NCBI RefSeq assembly: GCF_036588685.1
Contig: NC_086378.1
Location: 27,071,578-27,135,577 of the forward strand
DNA from: Mytilus trossulus
Taxonomy: Eukaryota; Mollusca; Bivalvia; Mytilida; Mytilidae
DNA: 64,000 bases
Direction of reading: 5' to 3'
Shown here: positions 55,101-64,000 of the stretch, one piece after another
Numbering within the stretch: the first letter of the stretch is position 1
Layout: each line of letters opens with the position of its first letter
Translations under genes and position numbers: made by a program
The notes under the pieces: generated by a model
What the model was told of the DNA's origin: nothing
The model's input: the letters and a program-made list of their open reading frames with translations, nothing else
Database searches by the model: none

Positions 55101-55463
55101 TCTTTCACCACACTTTATATATCAATCACCACACTTTATATATCTATCACCACACTTAATATATCCATCAACACAATTTTTATATCTATCATCACACTTA
55201 ATATATCTATCATTAAACTTAATATATTTATCACCTCACTAAATACATATATCACCACACTTTGTATATCTATCACCACCCTATATACATCTACCACCAC
55301 ACTGTTCTTATGTAACAACACTATATATTTATCACCACACTTTGTTTATCTATCACCACCCAATATACATCTATCACCCCACTGTTCATATGTAACAACA
55401 CTTTATATAACTATCACCACACTCTAAATATCTATCACTACACTTAATATATCTATCACCACA
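52170..55463. repeat. 21-bp satellite, middle part
   Basis: Units of the type CTATCACCACACTTTATATAT run head to tail with variants TTTGTATAT, CCCTATATACAT, TGTTCATATGTCAAAA and TGTAACAACACTTTATATAA. Because 21 is a multiple of three, long plus-strand frames with a YHHTLYI or SPHFIYL period stay open in all phases; they are not genes. The plus strand is very poor in G. Confidence 0.95.
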
Positions 55464-57086
55464 CTTTATATCTATCACCCCACTTTATATATCTATCACC
55501 ACACTATTCATATGTCAAAACACTTTATATATTTATCACCTCACTATATATATCTATCACCACACTATTCATATGTCAAAACACTTTATATATCTATCAC
55601 CTCACTTTATATATCTATCACCACACTATTCATATGTCAAAACACTTTATGTATCTATCACCACACTTTGTATATCTATCACCACCCTATATACATCTAC
55701 CACCACACTGTTCTTATGTTACAACACTATATATCTATCACCACACTTTGTTTATCTATCACCACCCAATAACATCTATCACCCCACTGTTCATATGTAA
55801 CAACACTTTATATAACTATCACCACACTCTAAATATCTATCACTACACTTAATATATCTATCACCACACTTTATATCTATCACCCCACTTTATATATCTA
55901 TCACCACACTATTCATATGTCAAAACACTTTATATATTTATCACCTCACTATATATATCTATCACCACACTATTCATATGTCAAAACACTTTATATATCT
56001 ATCACCTCACTTTATATATCTATCACCACACTATTCATATGTCAAAACACTTTATGTATCTATCACCACACTTTGTATATCTATCACCACCCTATATACA
56101 TCTACCACCACACTGTTCTTATGTTACAACACTATATATCTATCACCACACTTTGTTTATCTATCACCACCCAATATACATCTATCACCCCACTGTTCAT
56201 ATGTAACAACACTTTATATAACTATCACCACACTCTAAATATCTATCACTACACTTAATATATCTATCACCACACTTTATATCTATCACCCCACTTTATA
56301 TATCTATCACCACACTATTCATATGTCAAAACACTTTATATATTTATCACCTCACTATATATATCTATCACCACACTATTCATATGTCAAAACACTTTAT
56401 ATATCTATCACCTCACTTTATATATCTATCACCACACTATTCATATGTCAAAACACTTTATGTATCTATCACCACACTTTGTATATCTATCACCACCCTA
56501 TATACATCTACCACCACACTGTTCTTATGTTACAACACTATATATCTATCACCACACTTTGTTTATCTATCACCACCCAATATACATCTATCACCCCACT
56601 GTTCATATGTAACAACACTTTATATAACTATCACCACACTCTAAATATCTATCACTACACTTAATATATCTATCACCACACTTTATATCTATCACCCCAC
56701 TTTATATATCTATCACCACACTATTCATATGTCAAAACACTTTATATATTTATCACCTCACTATATATATCTATCACCACACTATTCATATGTCAAAACA
56801 CTTTATATATCTATCACCTCACTTTATATATCTATCACCACACTATTCATATGTCAAAACACTTTATGTATCTATCACCACACTTTGTATATCTATCACC
56901 ACCCTATATACATCTACCACCACACTGTTCTTATGTTACAACACTATATATCTATCACCACACTTTGTTTATCTATCACCACCCAATATACATCTATCAC
57001 CCCACTGTTCATATGTAACAACACTTTATATAACTATCACCACACTCTAAATATCTATCACTACACTTAATATATCTATCACCACA
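55464..57086. repeat. 406-bp higher-order repeat, four copies
   Basis: Copies start at 55464, 55869, 56275 and 56681, giving lengths of 405, 406, 406 and 406 bp. The first copy lacks one base in CACCCAATAACATC near 55770; otherwise I see no difference in the parts compared. Each copy contains about nineteen 21-bp units in a fixed order, including three TATTCATATGTCAAAACAC units and one TGTTCTTATGTTACAAC unit. Confidence 0.95.
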
Positions 57087-58800
57087 CTTTATATCTATCA
57101 CCCCACTTTATATATCTATCACCACACTATTCATATGTCAAAACACTTTATGTATCTATCACCAAATTATATACATATATCACCACACTATTCATATGTC
57201 ATAACACTTTATGTATCTTTCACCACACTTTCTATCACACCTCACTTTATATATCCATCAACACACTTTTTATATCTATCATCACACTTTATATATTTAT
57301 CACCTCACTATATATATCTATCACCACACTTTGTTTATCTATCACCACCCAATATACATCTATCACCACACTGTTCATATGTCACAACACTTTATATATC
57401 TATCACCACACTCTAAATATCTATCACCACACTTAATATATCTATCACCACACTTCATTTATCTATCACCACACTTTTCATATTTATCACCACACTGCAT
57501 ATCTATCACCACACTATTCATATGTCAAAACACTTCATGTATCTATCACTAAATTATATACATCTATCACCACACTGTTCATATGTCAACCAACTTTATG
57601 TATCTATCATCACATTTTATATACAGTCTCTTTATCTTTTACCATACTCTCAATATCTATCACTACGTCCCTTTGTGTATTACCACATTATAAACACCTA
57701 TCACCTAACTACCAGCTCACGGTATATATCAATCACTTCACTCTATAATTATCATCATACTGTTTATATCTAAACCTTAATTGATATATCAATGACCTGA
57801 GTAAATATTTAACACCACAATTGATACATCTTCCACCTTTCTTCATATATCTATCATCTTACTTGATACATTTATCATCTCAATTAATATATATTAAGCA
57901 CTTCACTATAGCTATATATATTGATGTCCTCACTGTATATACATATATATATCTATCACCTCACTTTATATATCTATCACCTAACTTTACATATTTTCCA
58001 CATAACTTTAAACATCTGTCACCACAATGTATATCTATCACAACACCTTGTATATCTTTCACCACACTTTGTATATTTATCACCTCATTTTATATATCCA
58101 TTACCATGATTTTTATATCTATCATCACACTTAATATATCTATCATCACACTTAATATATTTATCACCTCACTATATACATCTATCACCACACTGTTCAT
58201 ATATCACAACACTATATATCTATCACCACACTTTGTATATCTATTACCACCCTATATACATGTATCATCACACTGTTCATATGTCACAACACTTTATATA
58301 ACTATCACCACACTCTAAATATCTATCACCATACTTAATATATCTATCACCACACTTGATATATCTATCACCACACTTTATATATCTATCACCACACTTT
58401 ATCACCACACTTTATATATCTATCACATTATTCATATGTCAAAACACTTTATGTATCTATCACCAAATTATATACATCTATCACCACACTGTTCATATGT
58501 CACCTAATTAATGTATCTATCATCACATTTTGTATATCTATCACATAATTTTGTATATCTTTCACCTCACTTTATACAAATATCACCCACTGTGCATTGT
58601 CACCACACTATGCATATCTTTCATCTCACTTTATATATCTATCACCTCATTTTATATATGTATGGCCTCGCTGAAAATATCTCATTGACTTCACTGTTTA
58701 TACTTTTTCACCACATTTTATATATGTATCTATTACCTCACTGCACTGTTTAAATCAATTACAACACCATCAATACTTGTCACCAGCCAGTATATATCTT
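57087..58800. repeat. 21-bp satellite with a block repeated from 52175-52790
   Basis: After more 21-bp units, a stretch from about 57625 to 58215 repeats 52175-52790 nearly word for word: ACCATACTCTCAATATCTAT, CCCTTTGTGTATTACCACAT, ATTATCATCATACTGTTTAT, CAATGACCTGAGTAAATATT, GCACTTCACTATAGCTATAT. The separation is about 5.44 kb. Confidence 0.9.
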
Positions 58801-59144
58801 AATACTATTCTCACTCAGCAATAGTGATGGTAAAGTTTTTTTTAGAAAATGATACTCAATAAAAGATATATATAGTGTGCTGGTTGATATATTCCACTAT
58901 TGCTACAGTCACTGTATTCATCACCACACTCTCCATATCTATCCCAACACTCTCAATAGCTATCCCAATACTATGATTATCTATCACTACACTCTCCATT
59001 CCAAAGCCAACAGTCGTCATTATGTATATCATAATTGTCTGTATTTATATCATAATAGCCTCTATTTTTTTTAATTGAGTTAAGCCTGCCAATTGATATT
59101 TTATTGTGCGTTTTCCTATGTTGTGATGTCATGCTATTGTTTCA

Positions 59145-59468
59145 GAAAAAGGGAGAAGGTTTGGTACCATTAAAACTTTTAATCCCCCTGCAAAATTTTT
59201 CACCTGTCCTAAGTCAGGAATCTGATGTACAGTAGTTGTCGTTTGTTTATGTAATTTATACATGTTTCTCGTTTCTTTTTTTTTATATAGATTAGACTGT
59301 TGGTTTTCCTGTTTGAATGGTTTTACACTTGTAATTTGGAGCCCTTTACAGCTTGTTGTTCAGTGTGAGTCAAGTCTCCGTGTTGAAGGCCCTACATTGA
59401 CCTATAATGGTTTAATTTTTTAAATTGTTATTTGGATGGAGAGTTGTCTCATTGGCACTCACACCACA
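59145..59468 (+). repeat. Dispersed family, near full-length plus copy inside the satellite
   Basis: It runs from GAAGGTTTGGTACCATTAAA through CCTGTCCTAAGTCAGGAATC, GATTAGACTGTTGGTTTTCC and CTACATTGACCTATAATGG to GAGTTGTCTCATTGGCACTC. The copy at 18785-19110 is its reverse complement. It is an insertion that splits two satellite sub-arrays. Confidence 0.88.
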
Positions 59469-59469
59469 T

Positions 59470-60969
59470 ATTCATATATATATCTATATATATCATAACA
59501 GTCTCTATGTATATCCCCACATAATAAACACCTATCATCTTACTTTATTTATCCATCACCTCACTTTATATATCAATCACCACAAACTCTATATATCTAT
59601 CCACATACTTTCGATATCTATCCCAACACTCTCTATATCTATCCCCATGCTTTTGATATCAATCCCCACAATCTCTATATCTTTCTCCTCAGTCTCTATG
59701 TATATGTCCTCACTATATAAAACCTACTCCATTACTTTATTAATCAATCATCTTACTTTATAAATCAATCACATTCTCTCTTTGATTATCATCAGACTTT
59801 CTACATCTTTCCCACAGTTTCTATGTTTATTGCCACATGATATTTAATCTACCACCTTAATAAACATACATATCACCTTAATTTATTTATCAATCACCTC
59901 ACTACATATATCAATCACCACACAATCTCTATATCTATCCTCATACTCTCTATCCCCACAGAGTTATGCATACTTTCAAATAATAAACACTGATCACCTT
60001 ATTTTGTATACCTATTACCTCACTTTATATATCAATCACCACATTCTCTATATCTATCCCCATGCTCTCTGCATCTATCACCCACTCTCTATATCTACAC
60101 CAACAGTCTCTATGTATATCTCCACATATTAAATACCTTTCACTTTAATTTATTTATCAATCACCTCACTTTATATATCAATCACCACACACTCTCTATA
60201 TCTATCCACATACTCTCTATATCCACCACAAATGTCTCTCTGTATATTTCCACATATTAAACACCTATCACCTTACTTTATTTATCAATCACCTCACTTA
60301 ATATATATATCACCACACTCTCTATAATTATCCCCATAATCATTGTATCTATCCCCACAATCTCTATGTATATCACAACATTATAAACACCTATCACTTT
60401 ACTTTATTTATCAATCTCCTCAGTTTATACATGTTATACATCAATCACCACACTCTCTTTGTTTATCCCCATATTCTATATCCACCCTAAAAGTCTATGT
60501 TTATCTGCACATAATAATTACCTATCACTTTACTTTATTTATCAATCACCTCACTTTAAACATGTTATACATCAATCACCACACCCTCTTTGTTTATCCC
60601 CATATTTTATATCCACCCCCAAAGTCTATGTTTATCTGCACATAATAAACACCTATCACCTTACTTTATTTATCAATCACCTCACTTTATATATCAATCA
60701 CCATATTCTCTATTTCTATCTCCATGATCTTTGTATATACCCCCACAATTTCTATGTATATCACAACATTATAAACAGCTATCACTTTTCTTTATTTATC
60801 AAACACCTCACTTTTTTTGTTTATCCCTATATTCTATATGTACCCGAAATTCTATGTGTATCTGTTCATAATAAAAACCTATCACCTTACTTTATTTATC
60901 AATCACCTCACTTTATATATCAATCACCACATTCTCTATATCTATCCCCCACAATCTCTATGTATATCA
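59470..60969. repeat. Satellite variant with CTCTATATCTATCCCCA units
   Basis: A different unit mix dominates: CTCTATATCTATCCCCACA, ATAATAAACACCTATCACCT, TACTTTATTTATCAATCACC, TCACTTTATATATCAATCACC. These follow each other in a larger pattern of roughly 120-150 bp. Very few G are present on the plus strand. Confidence 0.88.
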
Positions 60970-61342
60970 CTACACTATATACACCTGTGCATTTAGTTAA
61001 AATACCAAACACCTCACTTTGTAAATCAATCATTTCATTTTATATGTATCACCTCACTCAAAATATCTATCACCTCACTGTTTAAATTTTCACCTCAATT
61101 TGTATATTATGTCTATCACACCACTGGTTATATCTCTCAAAGCCCTATTTATACCAATTTCAAAGTGGATATGAGCATAATAATAATCCACTTTTCTGTA
61201 CAGATATCTGTTTATGTGTTTTTAGATTTTAAACTAAAAATTACTCAATGTGACACCTATCATTGTTATTTTTTTTTCAGAAAAGGGAAACTAGATATTT
61301 GAGAGATAGAAAATAGAAGAAAAGGAAAAGGTAATCTTCATT
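60970..61342. repeat. Duplicated block, first copy
   Basis: From CTACACTATATACACCTGTG to GTAATCTTCATT it is repeated at 62406-62770 with small differences, including TACCAATTTCAAAGTGGATA, AATAATAATCCACTTTTCTG and CAATGTGACACCTATCATTG. Unlike the satellite around it, the right half is ordinary sequence and carries an exon-like segment. Confidence 0.92.
61281..61330 (+). other. Exon-like 50-bp segment, first copy
   Basis: A T-rich tract ending TTTTTTTTCAG is followed by 50 bp beginning AAAAGGGAAACTAGATATTT and then GTAATC, an acceptor and donor arrangement. All three frames contain stops, so if it is an exon it is untranslated. Confidence 0.3.
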
Positions 61343-61739
61343 GATATTGATAGTATTATACATATGAATGTAAAGAGTTAATTAGCATTCAAACAATCCT
61401 GGTTGAAATTAAATAATTGAAAAAAATGTTTTTTTAAAGATTAACTGCTCAAAATGTCATGCAATATTTTATGTTAATATCATGTCAGGTAACTTTTCAA
61501 TAAAAGACGCAAATATGGTATACTAACTGTGGGTCAATGATTCTAACATTCAAGATGAGTAAACCTTATAAATATATTGCTTCAGTGTTATTGTACTTGT
61601 AGCATTGTCTACATAATACATCTGCTGGAACACACATAATGTATATACCACCACATATTATGTATCTACTACATCACATGATATAATTATGGCCACATAT
61701 AATATAGCTACCACCACACATAATCAACCACCACACTAT

Positions 61740-62405
61740 TTTGTTGATCACCACACTGTTTGTCTATCAACTCACTGTGTTTATATATCACCACACTATG
61801 TTTGTCTATCATCTCACTATTGCCTATCACCACACTATTGTCTATCATCACACTATGTTTGTCTATCACCACACTTTGTTTGTCTATCACCACACTTTGT
61901 TTGTCTATCACCATACTGTGTTTGTCTATCACCACACTATGTTTGTATATAACATGTTTGTCTATCACCACACTATGTATATATAGCACCACACTTTGTT
62001 TGTCTATCACCACACTATGTTTGTCTATCACCACACTATGTTAATTTATCATTACAGTATGTTTGTCTATCACCACACTATGTTTGTCAATCACCACACT
62101 ATGTTTGTCTATCACCTTACTAATGTCTATCACCACACTGTGTTTATCTATCACCACACTATGTTTGTCTATCACCACACTATGTTTGTCAATCGACACA
62201 CTTTGTTTGTCTATTACCTCACTATTGTCTATCACCACACTGTATATCTATCACGACACTATGTTTGTCTATCACAACACTGTGTTTGTCTATCATCACA
62301 CTGTATATATCTATCACCACACTATGTTTGTCTATCACCACACTATGTTCATAAATTACCACACTATGTTTTTCTATCACCACACTATGTTTGTCTATCA
62401 CCACA
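61740..62405. repeat. 21-bp satellite variant with TATGTTTGTCTATCACCACAC units
   Basis: About thirty units of TATGTTTGTCTATCACCACAC occur in tandem, with some CTATTGTCTATCACCACA units. The period keeps frames open on both strands (SITTLCL on the plus, VVIDKHS on the minus); neither is a gene. Confidence 0.93.
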
Positions 62406-62770
62406 CTACACTATATACACCTGTGCCTTTAGTTAAAATACCAATCACCTCACTTTGTAAATCAATCATTTCATTTTATATGTATCACCTCACTCAAAAT
62501 ATCTATCACCTCACTGTTTATATTTTCACCTCAATTTGTCTATCATACCACTGGGTATATCTCTCAAAGCACCCTATTTATACCAATTTCAAAGTGGATA
62601 TGAGCATAATAATAATCCACTTTTCTGTACAGAAATCTGTTTATGTGTTTTTAGATTTTAAACTAAAAATTACTCAATGTGACACCTATCATTGTTATTT
62701 TTTTTCAGAAAAAGGAAACTAAATATTTGAGAGATAGAAAATAGAAGAAAAGGAAAAGGTAATCTTCATT
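62406..62770. repeat. Duplicated block, second copy
   Basis: It repeats 60970-61342 at a distance of 1428-1436 bp. Together with the sub-array between them it makes a tandem unit of about 1.43 kb. Satellite resumes for about 60 bp after it. Confidence 0.92.
62709..62758 (+). other. Exon-like 50-bp segment, second copy
   Basis: TTTTTTTCAG, then 50 bp beginning AAAAAGGAAACTAAATATTT, then GTAATC. It differs from the first copy by about two substitutions; the flanking splice-like signals are kept. All three frames contain stops. Confidence 0.3.
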
Positions 62771-62829
62771 TTTATTTATTTGTCTATCACCACACTATGT
62801 TTGTCTATTACTTTAGTATGTTTGTCTAT

Positions 62830-63226
62830 CACAACACTTTATATTTTAATCATCACAGTTTTCATATTCACCAACACATTCTTATTACCAATACTAGATA
62901 AAAAGAAATAGTTATGATTAAGCCTTGTTTTCTCCCTATATTGACATTTCATAAAAAAGGTAAATCATGGTTCTTTGAAATGCATTTCTAATGAAAAAAA
63001 ATATTTGAACTTTTCATTTAAATGATTGATCTCACAAATGAATTGTATTTCTGCATTACAAATTTTACAATTTGATACAATCTGGGGATTATTTGCTGTC
63101 TTTGCATTGATGAAACACTCCTATTTACTCTCAGATGGAAAATAAATGTCAACTGTTTGAGACATTTAAATTTTGTATTGTATTAGACTAATTATTTATT
63201 CAACTGAACCATATATTGTTTTGTAG
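62830..63226. other. Non-repetitive AT-rich stretch
   Basis: After the last satellite units the sequence is ordinary and AT-rich. It ends in a TTGTTTTGTAG acceptor-like site at 63226. Confidence 0.4.
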
Positions 63227-63709
63227 GTTAATCAAGATTTAGTGCTGGCCACACACTTAAGAAAGAATAAGAACAAGAATGTCTTTACAGAATAGGGGAG
63301 ACTATTTTACTGCACTTAGATTTGTGTTTTTGTTATAATTAACTGATATTGTAATTTGTCCTTGGATAAAATATCTGCAATGTGGAGGACAACTGAACTG
63401 TGTTCTTATATATTGAAGACCTACAATGATTTAAAATGCATGAACTTTATACTACTGGAAAATGGTTATCATTAAAGTAACAAACACAGAATTTATTTAC
63501 ATGTATAAAATGTTATCTGAAAGGTGAAAGGTGAAAGTAAACAGATTCCTGGTTGTTTGAATACAAATCAAAGCAGTTGTATTGTGTAGTTAAGAATATA
63601 TTTACGTTGTTTATGCATTTATATATTGGAATATTTAGAATTGTACAATATGTTTAATTTTCTAAAACCTTCGTTCTATGTTATGTAGGTTTGATTTTCA
63701 TGAAATAAA
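63227..63709 (+). ncRNA. Candidate terminal exon with poly(A) signal
   Basis: The stretch begins after an acceptor-like AG and reaches AATAAA at 63704-63709. Near its start one frame reads VNQDLVLATHLRKNKNKN before a stop, which might be the C-terminus of an unseen protein, but neither the 50-bp segments nor the 49780-49939 stretch continue that frame. I therefore list it as a possible untranslated exon. Confidence 0.3.
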
Positions 63710-64000
63710 AAGTTCTAAAATTTTATTATTACTTTTACTTAATATCAATGTGATTATTTTCCAGCAACAATTGCTATATGATTGCTTTCTATATATATAA
63801 TGAAATTCTTCATCACTTTATTGACAAGAACTAAATATTGTGTCTAGGATGATAATAAGAAATTGTAAACAGTCTTATGATAGGGAGACTTGGAATATCT
63901 TGAAATGGTTGTATATTAAACTCATGAAATAGAGTTATTGGTTTCCGAAATTTTTCAGATTATTCCGGAGGGAACATCTACAATCTATTATGAACATTAT
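63710..64000. other. AT-rich sequence to the window end
   Basis: I see no feature here. Confidence 0.5.

Noticed and set aside
52457..57773. Many long plus-strand open frames, up to 210 codons, with YHHTLYI or SPHFIYL repeats
   Set aside because: They occur in all three phases and follow from a 21-bp satellite without stops; composition and repetition match the DNA period, not a protein family.
61708..62404. Minus-strand open frames with VVIDKHS repeats
   Set aside because: Same satellite read on the other strand; plus-strand frames are equally open.
50700..62405. Regular short repeats resembling a CRISPR array
   Set aside because: Repeats are directly adjacent without unique spacers, in a eukaryotic genome, with no cas genes.
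1..64000. tRNA, rRNA and other structured RNA genes
   Set aside because: I looked for intact A/B boxes and rRNA core words and found none apart from the decayed SINE-like piece at 43145-43310.

Overview
The window is AT-rich animal nuclear DNA with spliced genes, GT-AG introns and dense dispersed repeats. Several repeats are ones I recognise from marine mussel (Mytilus) genomes: a family ending in a GTGGTATGATTGCCAATGAG-type sequence, a family carrying GTAGACGAAACGCGCGTCTG, and a family starting GGGCCAAGTGAGCTTTTCTC. A bivalve, most likely a mussel, is therefore the best guess. The species assignment rests on recall of those repeats, not on a search.

Layout. (1) 1-740 is a 69-bp minisatellite decaying into AT-rich DNA. 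(2) 2385-5963 is a 3.6-kb imperfect palindrome with internal 186-bp tandem repeats, resembling a foldback transposon. (3) 7239-11509, minus strand, is a five-exon gene for a predicted 238-residue secreted protein of no family I recognise. It has two cysteine modules ending in GEC, and its large intron holds a 27-bp minisatellite and a hAT-like MITE with a perfect 8-bp target duplication. (4) 12998-46737, plus strand, is a complete 35-exon gene for CFAP44 (WDR52), the axonemal tether/tether-head WD40 protein. All exon phases join and the spliced CDS is exactly 6000 nt (1999 residues). A possible alternative last exon with its own stop and poly(A) signal lies in intron 1 (16130-17148) and joins exon 1 in frame. 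(5) 46738-49740 is intergenic. (6) 49743-49939 is a candidate promoter and first exon with a perfect palindromic NRF1-type site. (7) 50700-62830 is a satellite of 21-bp CTATCACCACAC-type units, strikingly poor in G on the plus strand, with a 406-bp higher-order repeat in four nearly identical copies and larger duplications. (8) 63227-63709 looks like a terminal exon with a poly(A) signal.

CFAP44 and the minus-strand gene are divergent, separated by about 1.5 kb. The CFAP44 start is preceded within 40 bp by NRF1-like, CRE-like and RFX half-site motifs, which fits a cilium gene. The strongest unexplained items are the alternative exon of CFAP44, the unrecognised secreted-protein gene with its repeated exon boundary, the 68-bp tandem duplication that copies a CFAP44 splice donor three times, the foldback palindrome, and the G-poor satellite containing two copies of an exon-like 50-bp segment.
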